A stretch of 64,000 nucleotides of DNA. Origin: Pedobacter helvus (GTDB taxonomy: Bacteria > Bacteroidota > Bacteroidia > Sphingobacteriales > Sphingobacteriaceae). The number at the start of each line of letters is the position of its first letter. Positions within the stretch are counted from its first letter, which is position 1. This document shows, in pieces, positions 1 through 9,754 of this stretch. Location: positions 310,001-374,000 of the forward strand of contig NZ_SRMP01000001.1 of assembly GCF_005925325.1 (NCBI RefSeq), in the 5' to 3' direction. Both the position numbers and the translations under genes were made by a program. Under the pieces are notes generated by a model. It was not told the DNA's origin and ran no database searches. It saw only the letters and a list, made by a program, of their open reading frames with translations.

Positions 1-2033
1 AGATCTAAGAACAGATAGTTTTTATAACTGAAAGACATCGCTCCATAAAAGCTATTAATTCTATAACGAGCAGTATCTGGAACAAGCACCAAAGGATTCT
101 CGTTATTATCTAATCTGTAGATATTTGGAATAACTAAACCATCAGCTCTTTTTTCTAACCTGTTATATACATTGCGCATTTGGCTACCACCTACATTTGC
201 CGTTACATGTAAATTTTTAGTGATTTTTTTATCATACTTTAACATGAAATCCGCATTAACTTCATAAGAACGGATATCTGCCACACGATAAGAACCATGA
301 GCAAATTTGTTCCCTGACGCATCCCAAGGGCGTTGCGTTTCACGAACATCATTATTTAAATCTCCAGAAGCACGAACCATCAAACTTAATTCTTTGGTAA
401 ACTTATAGTTTAACTGAATATTACCTAGCCATCCATTACGTCTTTGTGCGTTGATATACTGCTCAGAAATTGCATAAGGACTTTCTGGATTTGTAGTAGT
501 GATGTTTACCAATTGCTGAAATTCTTTTCCTGGAGCCCAGTAATCTCTATACCAATCAGTATTTACGTTTGGCTGCGCAAACATAAACCAATACATTAAA
601 GATTGGTTGCCATAACCTGTTGCCGGCAAATTATCACTATTTCTATTACTGTATTGCACTTTTAAGTTCATACTCAACTTTTTTGTTAAGTTAGTATTTG
701 CATTTAATGCGACTGTGGTTCTTTCCAGACCTGTATTTGGCACTATCCAATCGTTATCTCCATGACTTGCAGAAAGACGTAGGCCGATATTTTTATAGGT
801 ACCATCCAAACTTACCGATTGTGAAGTTTCATAACCAGTAGTAAAAAAAGCATCAATTGGATTTTCGTAAGCTACCCATGGCGTCCTATTTACACCTCTA
901 GTCTTCGTAACTGGATCGTATTGGTAAAACATACCCCCAGCCGAAAAAGGAGCTCCCCAAGTTGCACTTGTACCGTTAGTACTGGCACCGTCTTCAGTAT
1001 TTCCATAAGAGAAATAAGAAACTCCAAATTGACCTTGACCGAATTCTTGTTGCACATCTGGACTTCTATTAACGCTTTCCCAAGAACTATTAGAAGTAAA
1101 TGTAATACCCACTGTTTTTCTTCCTTTAGTAGCTGATTTTGTAGTAATGATAATTGCTCCATTAGCTCCGCGTTGGCCGTAAAGCGCAGAAGCCGCCGGT
1201 CCCTTCAATACCGTTACGTTTTCTATATCATCTGGATTTAAGTCGTTCAATCCACTACCGAAATCCGCTGGCATGATATCACCCGAAGTTCCATAAACAC
1301 CACCGCCAGTACCAGCACTTCTTCTAGCACTACTACTTGCAACGACACCATCAATAACAATTAAAGCTTCGTTATCGCCAGTTAAGTTGTTTTCCCCACG
1401 TAAGATGATCTTATTTGAACCCGCAGGACCACCATTACGAACTAAGTTCAAACCAGCAACTTTCCCAGAAAGTGCATCTGTCCAGTTACTAGCTACCGCA
1501 TCTGTAAATTGGTTGCTATCCAATTTCGTAACAGCATAACCCAATGCCTTTTCCTCTCTTTTAATACCTAACGCAGTTACTACAACCGTATTTAATTCAC
1601 TAGTAGATGAAGCAATTCTAATATTAACACCGGTTTGAGCATTAGCGAATGTTCTAGTTACCGTTCCGTAACCGATCATTGTAAAACTGATAGTTGCTCC
1701 TCTGGCAACGTTAATGCTGAATTCGCCTTTACCATCCGTTAAACCCAATACACGTTTAGCATTATCAGTGATACTTACACCCGGAACAGGCGAATTATCT
1801 CCGTTATCTAAAACCGTACCTTTAATAGTGATGTTTTGAGATGAAGTTTGTGCAACAGCAGCCTGAAAAAGCAAAAGTTGAAAAAGCATAACAAAAAGTA
1901 ACTTCACATTACTTACATTTTTAAACGATAGCCTCTTCAAAATACCAAATACAGAAAGCTGCGACTTCGGAATACTTTCGCACCCCGCGGCATGTAGGCA
2001 CATGCTAGCCTTTTGAGTAGTTGTTTTGTCCAT
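1..2033 (-). CDS. SusC/RagA-family TonB-linked outer-membrane receptor (3' part beyond window)
   Basis: Frame is open from ATG at 2033 to the window edge, so 677 codons of an expected ~1000 are visible. After an N-terminal extension and a hydrophobic signal segment (about residues 43-61, ending AVAQ) come a carboxypeptidase-regulatory-like beta-sandwich (KGTVLDNGDNSPVPGVSISD) and a plug domain with the SusC signatures NGGPAGSNKIILRG and LKGPAASALYGQRGANGAII, then beta-barrel sequence. The family imports oligosaccharides or other large nutrients through the outer membrane with a SusD lipoprotein, powered by TonB. SusD, if present, would lie left of the window. There is no STN domain, so FecI/FecR-type signalling is not suggested. 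The substrate cannot be told. An internal Met could be the true start of the signal peptide. Confidence 0.93.
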   Translation of the reverse strand, partial: MDKTTTQKASMCLHAAGCESIPKSQLSVFGILKRLSFKNVSNVKLLFVMLFQLLLFQAAVAQTSSQNITIKGTVLDNGDNSPVPGVSITDNAKRVLGLTDGKGEFSINVARGATISFTMIGYGTVTRTFANAQTGVNIRIASSTSELNTVVVTALGIKREEKALGYAVTKLDSNQFTDAVASNWTDALSGKVAGLNLVRNGGPAGSNKIILRGENNLTGDNEALIVIDGVVASSSARRSAGTGGGVYGTSGDIMPADFGSGLNDLNPDDIENVTVLKGPAASALYGQRGANGAIIITTKSATKGRKTVGITFTSNSSWESVNRSPDVQQEFGQGQFGVSYFSYGNTEDGASTNGTSATWGAPFSAGGMFYQYDPVTKTRGVNRTPWVAYENPIDAFFTTGYETSQSVSLDGTYKNIGLRLSASHGDNDWIVPNTGLERTTVALNANTNLTKKLSMNLKVQYSNRNSDNLPATGYGNQSLMYWFMFAQPNVNTDWYRDYWAPGKEFQQLVNITTTNPESPYAISEQYINAQRRNGWLGNIQLNYKFTKELSLMVRASGDLNNDVRETQRPWDASGNKFAHGSYRVADIRSYEVNADFMLKYDKKITKNLHVTANVGGSQMRNVYNRLEKRADGLVIPNIYRLDNNENPLVLVPDTARYRINSFYGAMSFSYKNYLFLD

Positions 2034-2089
2034 AATTAATTTATATCGGGTTATTTACTAGTTTCTAATTATAATTTTCCCGAATGCCG

Positions 2090-2135
2090 CAAAACTAAGC
2101 CGACCGTGTTAATTCTATATTAACTCGACATTAAC
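2090..2135 (-). promoter_or_regulatory. Putative susC promoter with half-site array
   Basis: Minus-strand TAGTTTTG at 2097-2090 fits the Bacteroidota -7 consensus TAnnTTTG and would give a leader of about 50 nt. Immediately upstream are three half-sites: GTTAAT 2108-2113, ATTAAC 2119-2124 and ATTAAC 2130-2135. The first two form an inverted repeat and the last two are 11 bp apart, one helical turn. Where a -33 element would be expected there is no TTG, as in an activator-dependent promoter. The rest of 2136-2357 is AT-rich with nothing recognisable. Confidence 0.4.
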
Positions 2136-2357
2136 CTATTTGAAACAATCCGCAATTACAATTTATTTAATTTCATGTTATTAAATATTTCGCAATGATA
2201 ATATAAAAACAATTTGAAACTAAATATAAATTTCAAATAATCAAAATAAATGAAATTTTATTTGTCAACAGCCTTTAAAAACACATTTAAAAACCTTCAA
2301 CTAAACTCAAACCACAAAAATCAACAACAAGTAGAAACAATACGAAAACAAAAAGCA

Positions 2358-2386
2358 TAAAAAAAGCGCAACTAAACTTGCGCTTT
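2358..2386 (-). terminator. Rho-independent terminator of the DeoR-type gene
   Basis: Perfect 9-bp stem (AAAGCGCAA 2363-2371 with TTGCGCTTT 2378-2386), 6-nt loop, followed on the minus strand by a T run. Confidence 0.85.
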
Positions 2387-2407
2387 ATACTTTAATTGAG
2401 ACTTTAA

Positions 2408-3175
2408 TTACACCACGGTAACCGTAATTCCTAATCCTTCCAAATGATTTATCATTTGTTGAGAAACACCTTTATCCGTAATAATCTGATCCACATCTTC
2501 GAAACCACAGATCTTACCAAACCCACGTTTATTGAATTTAGTTGAGTCTGCCAACACAACTACCTTCTGCGAAACCTTAATCATTTGCCGATTTAAATGA
2601 GCTTCCATAGCATTAGTAGTTGTAAATCCATGCTCCAGATCTATACCATCCACACCTAAAAACAAAGTATTGAAATAAAAATCTTGTAAAATCTGTTCAG
2701 CATAAGCCCCCATTACAGACGACGAGCTTTTCCTCAACAAACCACCCAACTGAATTACTTCTACTTCGGGGCTACGCAAGAACTCTATAGATATATTTAA
2801 AGACGAAGTTACTACAGTCAAATTTAATCCATTAGGGATGTTTTTAACGAAATACAGTAAGGTAGTACCCGAAGCAACAACTATCGAATCATTCTCTTTC
2901 AATAATTTAGCTCCCGCAGCACCAATCTTGTTTTTTTCATTGGATTGCATCTTCTCTTTTTCGTTCACAGGACGATCTACCGTATACGGATTGTTAAGGG
3001 TAGCACCACCATGAGTTCTGAAAAGCAAGTTCTTATCCTCTAAAAGCTTTAAATCTTTACGGATGGTAACTGAAGAAACTTTAAGCTCTTTACAAAGCTC
3101 TACTACATTAATGTACTGATCTTGATGTATACGGTTAAGTATAAATTGATGCCTTTCGGCGAGGGTCATGCTCAT
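2408..3175 (-). CDS. glpR: DeoR-family repressor, probable glycerol regulon regulator
   Basis: 255 aa. N-terminal DeoR winged helix-turn-helix (residues 5-60: the family motif ELCKELKVSSVTIRKDLKLL then RTHGGA), followed by a DeoRC sugar-phosphate-sensing domain with GLLRKSSSSVMG and DSTKFNKRGF. Members of this family bind tandem operators and release DNA when a sugar phosphate binds. It is transcribed divergently from glpD with a 146-bp shared spacer that holds a direct repeat, so control of the glp genes by glycerol-3-phosphate is the simplest reading. The protein starts MSMT; either Met could be used. Assignment as GlpR rests on position; the sequence alone shows only DeoR family. Confidence 0.85.
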   Translation of the reverse strand: MSMTLAERHQFILNRIHQDQYINVVELCKELKVSSVTIRKDLKLLEDKNLLFRTHGGATLNNPYTVDRPVNEKEKMQSNEKNKIGAAGAKLLKENDSIVVASGTTLLYFVKNIPNGLNLTVVTSSLNISIEFLRSPEVEVIQLGGLLRKSSSSVMGAYAEQILQDFYFNTLFLGVDGIDLEHGFTTTNAMEAHLNRQMIKVSQKVVVLADSTKFNKRGFGKICGFEDVDQIITDKGVSQQMINHLEGLGITVTVV

Positions 3176-3259
3176 AAGCGTTTATATTTAATCGCAATTT
3201 AATAATTAATACAAATTCCCTCACCATATTTATCATATTAAAAATATTTACACAAAAGT

Positions 3260-3313
3260 GTTTATTATTTCGATTTTGATTACTTATAATTGCTTATTGT
3301 TTCGTTTTATTAC
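3260..3313 (+). promoter_or_regulatory. Candidate GlpR operators (direct repeat)
   Basis: Two near-identical units, 3260-3283 and 3292-3313, share the pattern TTATTnTTTCG...TTTT..ATTAC and are 32 bp apart, about three helical turns. The second ends 8 bp before the glpD ATG. They lie in the divergent spacer between the DeoR gene and glpD, where operators of this family are normally found. Confidence 0.5.
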
Positions 3314-3321
3314 AATTTACT

Positions 3322-4914
3322 ATGCAAAGAATACACAATCACAATTTAGTTAACCAGTCTGAGTGGGATGTAATCATTATCGGAGGTGGTGCAACTGGAC
3401 TTGGAACAGCTTTAGACTCGGCAAGCAGAGGATTAAAAACATTATTGATAGAGCAAGCTGACTTTGCAAAGGGAACATCAAGCAGAAGTACGAAACTAGT
3501 GCATGGTGGAGTTAGGTATTTGGCTCAGGGAGATATCGCCCTTGTTAAACACGCCTTAAAAGAAAGAGGGCTGATGCAAAAAAACGCTGCCCATTTAGTT
3601 CACAAAGAAGAATTCCTGATCCCTTGTTACGATTGGTTTTCGGTAGCGAAATATTTAATTGGTTTAAAACTTTATGATTGGCTGGCTGGGCGATTTAGTT
3701 TTGGAACTTCAAAGTTCTTCTCTAAAAACGAAACCCTACGCATTATGCCAGGCGTAAAAGAAAAAGGCCTAAAAGGTTCCATCCGTTATTTTGATGGCCG
3801 TTTTGATGATGCTAGACTTGCAATTAACATTGCACAAACCGCAAAAGAACAAGGCGCTACGTTAGTTAACTATATGAGAGTAGTTAACCTAATTAAAGAT
3901 AATGACCAAATTAAAGGTGTAGTTGCAACTGATGCGATTACAAATGAAACTTTCGAATTAAAAGCGAAAGTTGTTATTAATGCAACTGGTGTGTTTGTTG
4001 ACGAAATTTTGCAAATGAATGATTCGAAAGCAAGAAAAACAGTTAGGCCTAGCCAAGGAGTTCATATCGTTTTGAAAAAGGAATTTCTTAATAGCGACTC
4101 TGCATTGATGATTCCGCAAACCTCTGACGGAAGGGTTCTTTTTGCTGTGCAATGGCACAATCATTTACTGGTAGGCACTACAGATACGCCTTTAGATGAA
4201 CACAGTCTAGAACCAAGAGCATTGAAACAAGAAACTGATTTCATTTTAAGTACAGCAGCCAATTACTTCAAAACGAAACCTACAGAAAACGACATCCTGA
4301 GCGTATTCTCTGGCCTACGCCCGTTGGCCGCTCCTACTGACAGCAACTCAAATAGCACAAAAGAAATCAGTAGAGACCATAAGCTAATGGTGTCAGCCAA
4401 AGGCTTAATCACAATTACCGGTGGCAAATGGACAACTTATCGTCGTATGGCTGAAGAAACAGTAGATTTAGCCATCAAACAAGCTCAACTAAGTCCTGTT
4501 GCTTGCAAAACTGAGCATCTGCCTATACATGGTTGCGAAAATGCAAGTGACGACAAATACTTGAACATCTACGGTTCTGACCGCAAACACATCGAAACCT
4601 TAATTAAAGAAAATCCTGAATTAGCTCAAAAACTACATACAGACTTTCCTTATACGCACGCAGAAGTAATTTGGAGTACTAGAAATGAAATGACAGAAAC
4701 TGTTGAAGACATTTTGAGCAGACGTTTGAGGGTATTAATTATTGATGCAAAAGCGGCTATCGAAATGGCTCCCGTTGTAGCATCAGTTATGGCGAAAGAA
4801 ATTGGAGCTAGCAAACAATGGGAAGATGAGCAAGTAAATTCTTTTGTTAAATTAGCAGAAGGATACACTTACAAAAGTAGCAACAAAAAGGAAGAGCCTG
4901 TTTTAGCAGGATAA
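3322..4914 (+). CDS. glpD: FAD-dependent glycerol-3-phosphate dehydrogenase
   Basis: 530 aa, normal length for aerobic GlpD. It oxidises sn-glycerol-3-phosphate to dihydroxyacetone phosphate at the membrane and passes electrons to quinone. The N-terminal FAD-binding fold has G21-x-G-x-x-G26 ([12 protein letters not shown]), then the family signatures [17 protein letters not shown] and [11 protein letters not shown], and TGGKWTTYR before the C-terminal DAO_C domain. First gene of glpD-glpK-glpF; glpK follows 26 bp later. Regulation by the divergent DeoR protein is likely. Confidence 0.96.
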   Translation: MQRIHNHNLVNQSEWDVIIIGGGATGLGTALDSASRGLKTLLIEQADFAKGTSSRSTKLVHGGVRYLAQGDIALVKHALKERGLMQKNAAHLVHKEEFLIPCYDWFSVAKYLIGLKLYDWLAGRFSFGTSKFFSKNETLRIMPGVKEKGLKGSIRYFDGRFDDARLAINIAQTAKEQGATLVNYMRVVNLIKDNDQIKGVVATDAITNETFELKAKVVINATGVFVDEILQMNDSKARKTVRPSQGVHIVLKKEFLNSDSALMIPQTSDGRVLFAVQWHNHLLVGTTDTPLDEHSLEPRALKQETDFILSTAANYFKTKPTENDILSVFSGLRPLAAPTDSNSNSTKEISRDHKLMVSAKGLITITGGKWTTYRRMAEETVDLAIKQAQLSPVACKTEHLPIHGCENASDDKYLNIYGSDRKHIETLIKENPELAQKLHTDFPYTHAEVIWSTRNEMTETVEDILSRRLRVLIIDAKAAIEMAPVVASVMAKEIGASKQWEDEQVNSFVKLAEGYTYKSSNKKEEPVLAG

Positions 4915-4940
4915 AACTTTCTACCAAATATAATAAAGTT

Positions 4941-6425
4941 ATGGGCAAGTACATTTTATCTCTAGACCAAGGGACTACCAGTTCGCGGGCCATTATTTTT
5001 AATCATAGCGGTAAGATTATCGCCATAGCTCAAAAGGAATTTACACAAATTTATCCACAAGCGGGATGGGTAGAGCATGATCCAAACGAGATTTGGTCTA
5101 CCCAACTTGCTGTAGCCACCGAGGTAATTGCCAAAGCAGGCTTGAGAGCACAAGACATCAACGCTGTTGGCATCACCAATCAACGAGAAACTACTGTTGT
5201 TTGGGACAAAAAGACTGGAAAACCCGTTTATAATGCTATTGTTTGGCAAGACAGAAGAACCTCTGAATATTGCAACAGTATCAAACAAGAAGGTCACTCG
5301 AAACTTATTCAAGAAAAAACTGGACTAATCATAGACTCTTATTTTTCTGCCACAAAAGTGAAGTGGATCTTGGAAAATGTAGATGGAGCTAAACAAAGGG
5401 CGCTAAATGGAGAACTTGCTTTTGGAACCATAGACAGTTGGCTGATCTGGAATTTAACAGGTGGGAATGTACACGTAACAGATGTAAGCAATGCTTCAAG
5501 AACTATGATTTACAATATCCACTCTTTATCGTGGGATGATGAGCTATTGGCTTTATTTGATATTCCGAAGTCGATGTTACCAGAAGTGAAATCTTCAAGT
5601 GAAGTTTATGGGACAACTGCAGGCAATATTTTAGCAGCGCAGTTACCTATTGCCGGCATTGCAGGCGATCAGCAATCTGCCTTGTTTGGGCAGATGTGCA
5701 CGCAACCCGGCATGGTCAAAAATACCTATGGCACGGGCTGTTTTATGTTGATGAATATCGGAAATACACCAAAAACATCAAATAACAACCTATTAACAAC
5801 CATTGCTTGGAAAATTAATGGCGAAGTTAACTATGCCCTAGAAGGTAGTATTTTTATAGCTGGTGCAATTGTGCAGTGGTTACGAGACGAATTAGGTTTA
5901 ATTCAAAAATCAGCAGATGTGGAGCGACTGGCTTTACAAGTAAAAGATACGCAAGGAGTTTACATTGCCCCTGCTTTTGCCGGTTTGGGAGCACCTTACT
6001 GGAACCAAGATGCCCGAGGAACAATAACGGGAATTACTCGTGGAACCAACAAAGCACACATTGCAAGGGCTGCTTTAGAAAGCATCGCTTATCAAACTAT
6101 GGATGTGCTAAACGCTATGCAAGCTGATGCCGGTACTCCTATTGCCGAATTAAGAGTGGATGGTGGCGCTACCGCTAATGATTTATTAATGCAATTTCAA
6201 GCCGATTTATTAAACTGCGAAGTGATTAGACCAGAAGTTACGGAAGTTACAGCTATCGGCGCCGCTTATTTAGCCGGCCTAGCTACTGGTTTCTGGAAAG
6301 ATATCGATGAAATTAAAGCTCAATGGCAAATCAATAAAACATTTACGACAGGTAACAAAATCAGCGAAGACAGAATAAAAGGTTGGAAACAAGCAGTTAA
6401 AGCAGCGATAGCAAATACGGAGTAG
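4941..6425 (+). CDS. glpK: Glycerol kinase
   Basis: 494 aa FGGY-family kinase that makes sn-glycerol-3-phosphate from glycerol and ATP. The phosphate-binding motif [11 protein letters not shown] is at residues 7-17, [13 protein letters not shown] follows, and the C-terminal FGGY-type signature is [10 protein letters not shown] with [18 protein letters not shown]. Full length. It sits between glpD and glpF and supplies the substrate of GlpD. A (CAAC) microsatellite lies in the spacer after it. Confidence 0.97.
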   Translation: MGKYILSLDQGTTSSRAIIFNHSGKIIAIAQKEFTQIYPQAGWVEHDPNEIWSTQLAVATEVIAKAGLRAQDINAVGITNQRETTVVWDKKTGKPVYNAIVWQDRRTSEYCNSIKQEGHSKLIQEKTGLIIDSYFSATKVKWILENVDGAKQRALNGELAFGTIDSWLIWNLTGGNVHVTDVSNASRTMIYNIHSLSWDDELLALFDIPKSMLPEVKSSSEVYGTTAGNILAAQLPIAGIAGDQQSALFGQMCTQPGMVKNTYGTGCFMLMNIGNTPKTSNNNLLTTIAWKINGEVNYALEGSIFIAGAIVQWLRDELGLIQKSADVERLALQVKDTQGVYIAPAFAGLGAPYWNQDARGTITGITRGTNKAHIARAALESIAYQTMDVLNAMQADAGTPIAELRVDGGATANDLLMQFQADLLNCEVIRPEVTEVTAIGAAYLAGLATGFWKDIDEIKAQWQINKTFTTGNKISEDRIKGWKQAVKAAIANTE

Positions 6426-6470
6426 GCATTAGGTTTCAGGGTCTAGGTATCAGTAGTTAGCCTTCATGCC

Positions 6471-6526
6471 CAACCAACCAACCAACCAACCAACCAACCA
6501 ACCAACCAACCAACCAACCAACCAAC
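6471..6526 (+). repeat. Tetranucleotide microsatellite (CAAC)14
   Basis: Fourteen perfect CAAC units followed by one TAAC variant, ending 9 bp before the glpF ATG. It fills the glpK-glpF spacer. Read on the other strand it is (GTTG)14. The sequence just before it (6430-6465) is also low-complexity (AGG/TATCAG-like). Confidence 0.98.
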
Positions 6527-6539
6527 TAACAAAAACCCT

Positions 6540-7271
6540 ATGAACATTTATATTGCAGAATTTATCGGCACCGCCATTATGATCCTTTTAGGAAATGGTG
6601 TAGTGGCAAATGTTGTATTAAAAGAAACCAAAGGCAATGGTAGCGGCTGGATTGTCATTACCACCGCTTGGGCTCTAGCTGTTTTTGTGGCTGTAATTGT
6701 AGCCGGACCATACAGCGGCGCACATCTCAATCCTGCGGTAACTTTAGCCCTTGCGATCACCGAAGCTTTTGATTGGGCCAAAGTTCCCTATTACATTATT
6801 GCACAAATTGGCGGCGCAATGCTAGGTTCATTTTTAGTTTGGCTATTCTACAAAGATCACTTTGATGCCACAGAAGATAAAGGATTAAAAGCGGCGCCAT
6901 TTGCTACAGGCCCAGCTATCGCCAACAAGAAATCAAATTTATTTTCGGAAATTATTGGGACTTTCGTTTTGATTTTTGTCATTTTTTACATTACCGGCGG
7001 AGAATTAGGAGCAGAAAAAACACCTATAGGCTTAGGCTCGGTTGGTGCACTCCCAGTAGCGTTTCTAGTTTGGGTGATTGGTTTAAGTTTAGGTGGAACT
7101 ACTGGCTACGCCATCAATCCAGCTAGAGATCTGGGACCAAGAATTATCCATAGTATAGTGCCGATGAAGGGAAAAGGAAACAGCAATTGGACTTACGCAT
7201 GGATCCCGATCTTAGGACCTATCATTGGCGCTTCGTTAGCTGCGCTATTACATTTATTTTTAAAGGTTTAA
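6540..7271 (+). CDS. glpF: Glycerol facilitator (aquaglyceroporin)
   Basis: 243 aa MIP-family channel with six predicted membrane segments. Both NPA boxes are present: N64-P-A in SGAHLNPAVT and N193-P-A in GYAINPARDLGPR. The Asp right after the second box (NPARD, D197) marks glycerol-conducting members rather than strict water channels. It sits last in the glp cluster, so it brings glycerol in for GlpK. Because the microsatellite ends 9 bp before its ATG, its translation or any promoter in the spacer could change with repeat number. Confidence 0.96.
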   Translation: MNIYIAEFIGTAIMILLGNGVVANVVLKETKGNGSGWIVITTAWALAVFVAVIVAGPYSGAHLNPAVTLALAITEAFDWAKVPYYIIAQIGGAMLGSFLVWLFYKDHFDATEDKGLKAAPFATGPAIANKKSNLFSEIIGTFVLIFVIFYITGGELGAEKTPIGLGSVGALPVAFLVWVIGLSLGGTTGYAINPARDLGPRIIHSIVPMKGKGNSNWTYAWIPILGPIIGASLAALLHLFLKV

Positions 7272-7295
7272 TTGCCATAAACGAGCATATCAAAA

Positions 7296-8177
7296 CTATA
7301 GCTCTTTATCTTCTAGCTTAGTATCCACAACCTCTACAAAACCGAAACCTTTTTTATAAACTAGCCACGAAATAATTCCCAAAAGAAAAATTGTACAGAA
7401 AATAGATCCTTCTATACCAAATTTACCGCCAGACAAAAAATCTGCACCTTTAGGTACTGCTTTGACAAAGCCAGACATTTCGTTACCACTCAAGTTATAT
7501 CCTAGAACTACGGCTTGCGTAAAATTCCAAGCGAAATGCACACCTACGGCCCAAGCAATTTGATGTTTTTGCAAGGTGTAAAGTGCAAAAAGCATGCCTG
7601 CTAGTGTAATATTAATGATGCCTAAAACAGTAATACCTGGGTTAGCAAAATGGGCGAAAGCGAATAACAGACCATTTACTAAAATCGCAAACCAAAGCGG
7701 ATAGCGCTCGGAAAGCGCAAATAAAGGATAGCTCCTAAACAGAAACTCCTCAAATACAGAAATTAATAAAAAGTATATTAGATACAAACAAACGTTGTCC
7801 CAAGAAATAGCAGTTTTTTGAAAGCCAACATTGCCGTTAAGGTAGAGCAATAAAGCACAGAACACCATTGTCAACAAACCAATAACGGCGCCTTTAAAAA
7901 ATTCAGGCAACACACCAGATTTCCTGATGAAAACGCGATGAAAATCTAGATCGGGCAACACCTTAAACATCATCAACAATGCACCGAGTACAATGATCAC
8001 CAAGCTAAGTTGCGCAACAATATCTGCCAAAATTGGCGAAGAAAGGGAAGGCAAAAAGTTAAACTGCGATATCAATCCAAACGGAATGGTGCAAATTAAC
8101 AGGAAAAACATGTACAGCCACAATTTTAGGGCTGGCATCAAGTAATACCCCAACTTACTATCTTCTATCATTTTCAC
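7296..8177 (-). CDS. CPBP-family intramembrane protease
   Basis: 293 aa, about eight hydrophobic segments. The CPBP (Abi, PF02517) motifs are in order: E143-E144-x-x-x-R148 (EEFLFR), H176 in FAFAHF, and H214-x-x-x-N218 in GVHFAWNF. These residues form the glutamate-dependent active site of Rce1/MroQ-type membrane proteases. The substrate is unknown; relatives act in peptide maturation, self-immunity or stress. Its start overlaps the stop of the Nudix gene by 4 bp, so it is translationally coupled in a CDF-Nudix-CPBP operon. Confidence 0.9.
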   Translation of the reverse strand: MKMIEDSKLGYYLMPALKLWLYMFFLLICTIPFGLISQFNFLPSLSSPILADIVAQLSLVIIVLGALLMMFKVLPDLDFHRVFIRKSGVLPEFFKGAVIGLLTMVFCALLLYLNGNVGFQKTAISWDNVCLYLIYFLLISVFEEFLFRSYPLFALSERYPLWFAILVNGLLFAFAHFANPGITVLGIINITLAGMLFALYTLQKHQIAWAVGVHFAWNFTQAVVLGYNLSGNEMSGFVKAVPKGADFLSGGKFGIEGSIFCTIFLLGIISWLVYKKGFGFVEVVDTKLEDKEL

Positions 8178-8608
8178 ATTACCTCCTTCAATAATTTCAC
8201 GGTAATTTTATCGGTTCTAAAAGTCACATCGTCTTCTGTTAGCTCAGCAATCTTCTTCCACCTAAAACACTGGCTAGTTCCTTCATCGAAATCAAAAACC
8301 TGACATTTGAAATTCAATTGTAACGGTCTAATCGGCTTCACCAAATAATACACACTTAATACCTGGCTATCATTGAAAGATGATTTTTCATAAAAATCGG
8401 TAGTGTAAAAATGACTGATTACCTCTATCTCCGCATTACATTCTTCAACGAATTCCCTTTTCAATGCATCTATTAATCCTTCTCCAAACTCTACGCCCCC
8501 ACCCGGAAACTTTGTAAAATATCTTTCTGCGGCAAATTCATCACTTAACAAAACTTCTTGGCTTTCATTAATTAACAAACCGTAGACCCTTACATTAAAG
8601 TAGCTCAT
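8174..8608 (-). CDS. Nudix hydrolase
   Basis: 144 aa. Nudix box at residues 37-59: G37-x5-E43-x7-R51-E52-F-x-E55-E56, with Asn58 where the final Gly usually is. This hydrolyses a nucleoside diphosphate linked to another moiety; substrate not predictable. ATGA overlaps at both ends join it to the CDF gene upstream and the CPBP gene downstream, so all three are probably made from one message. Confidence 0.88.
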   Translation of the reverse strand: MSYFNVRVYGLLINESQEVLLSDEFAAERYFTKFPGGGVEFGEGLIDALKREFVEECNAEIEVISHFYTTDFYEKSSFNDSQVLSVYYLVKPIRPLQLNFKCQVFDFDEGTSQCFRWKKIAELTEDDVTFRTDKITVKLLKEVM

Positions 8609-9579
8609 CTTTCGAAATGCTTTTGGTTTTTAGTTACATTCTCCATCGTCCACTTAATCTCTCCTTTAAACGCTTCTGCTCTTACCAGACAATTTTCCAT
8701 CTTGCAATAATTGCAACAGGCAGGCAAACACGGATCGGCGTGAATAAAAAGCTCAGTCTGGCGACTAACCGCTTGGTTGATCATTTTATCAATACTAGAA
8801 ATCTCGTGATGTACCGCATTCAGGTCAAAATAATATGGCAAAGTAACATGACAGTCGATATGCAAATCTGCACCGTATTGCTGAGCTCTCAAATTATGCA
8901 CATCAATCCAGCTAGGCTGTCTATTTTCTTGTAAAATCTCTACCACTTCTTCAACCAACTCTAGATTACTTTCGTCCATCAATCCGCCAACAGATTTACG
9001 GGTAAGTTTGTATCCGCTAAAAATGATATACAGACCAAGCAGAATAGAAATAACACTATCTAGCCATAAAATCTGCGTTAGTTGAATGATTAAAATCCCG
9101 ATGACCAAGCCCGCACTACTTACTGCATCGGTGAGCAAGTGTTTACCGTCAGCTTCTAAGGTTAGTGATCTATTTGTTTTCCCAACCTTGATCAAATACA
9201 CCCCAACAATTAAATTGACGATACCAGTTGCACCGATAATGATTGCGCCATTATACAAATCAGACACTTCATTGCCATAAAACAAGCTGTAAGCAGATTT
9301 CACTAAAATAACGATGCCCGCTATGCCGATAAGCACCCCTTCTACAAAAGCAGAGAAAAACTCAACTTTCCCATGTCCGTAAGGGTGGTTTTCGTCTTTT
9401 GGCAAAGTAGTCAGGTAAATGCTATAGAAAGCAAAACCGCTCGCTATTACATTTACAATACTTTCGGCAGCATCAGTAAGTATGGCATTGGAATTCGTGA
9501 CGAAGAAAGCAAAAAACTTTGCTAACATCAGCAAAATACTAGTGCACAGCGATAATAGTATGGCTCTCTTGTTAGACAT
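8605..9579 (-). CDS. Cation diffusion facilitator (CDF) metal exporter
   Basis: 324 aa from ATG at 9579. Six hydrophobic segments with the CDF metal-site motifs DAAESIVN and HPYGHGKVE, a C-terminal cytoplasmic domain (HNLRAQQYGADLHIDCHVTL), and a Cys-rich tail with C284, C288, C289, C292 and C297 (DPCLPACCNYC). Family members export Zn, Fe, Mn or Co using the proton gradient. An upstream TTG at 9606 gives a longer frame but lies inside a good promoter box (TAATTTTG 9611-9604), so the ATG is preferred. First gene of a three-gene overlapping operon. Confidence 0.9.
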   Translation of the reverse strand: MSNKRAILLSLCTSILLMLAKFFAFFVTNSNAILTDAAESIVNVIASGFAFYSIYLTTLPKDENHPYGHGKVEFFSAFVEGVLIGIAGIVILVKSAYSLFYGNEVSDLYNGAIIIGATGIVNLIVGVYLIKVGKTNRSLTLEADGKHLLTDAVSSAGLVIGILIIQLTQILWLDSVISILLGLYIIFSGYKLTRKSVGGLMDESNLELVEEVVEILQENRQPSWIDVHNLRAQQYGADLHIDCHVTLPYYFDLNAVHHEISSIDKMINQAVSRQTELFIHADPCLPACCNYCKMENCLVRAEAFKGEIKWTMENVTKNQKHFER

Positions 9580-9603
9580 CAGGACGTGTGTTTTTTGCGT
9601 CAC

Positions 9604-9611
9604 CAAAATTA
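9604..9611 (-). promoter_or_regulatory. TAnnTTTG promoter box before the CDF gene
   Basis: TAATTTTG on the minus strand; predicted start of transcription about 20 nt before ATG 9579. This decides the CDF start against the TTG that overlaps the box. Confidence 0.45.
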
Positions 9612-9754
9612 CGGTTTAAAGCGCTAAGTTTTAAGAATGTTTAAAAAACGAAACATCCACTCATTAAATTATCAAAATATCAAAAAAACCAATTAAACCT
9701 TAAACTAATGCTATTAAAAAACATCTTTTATTAGTGCTTTATGAATAAGGTTTT

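Noticed and set aside
890..1162. Open frames on both strands inside the first 1.2 kb
   Set aside because: They overlap the SusC-type frame, which has full domain support; they are out-of-frame shadows.
1..2033. SusC-type receptor as part of the pectin locus
   Set aside because: It is more than 55 kb from the pectin genes, with unrelated operons between.
6471..6526. CRISPR-like array
   Set aside because: A pure 4-bp tandem repeat without spacers; no cas genes in the window.
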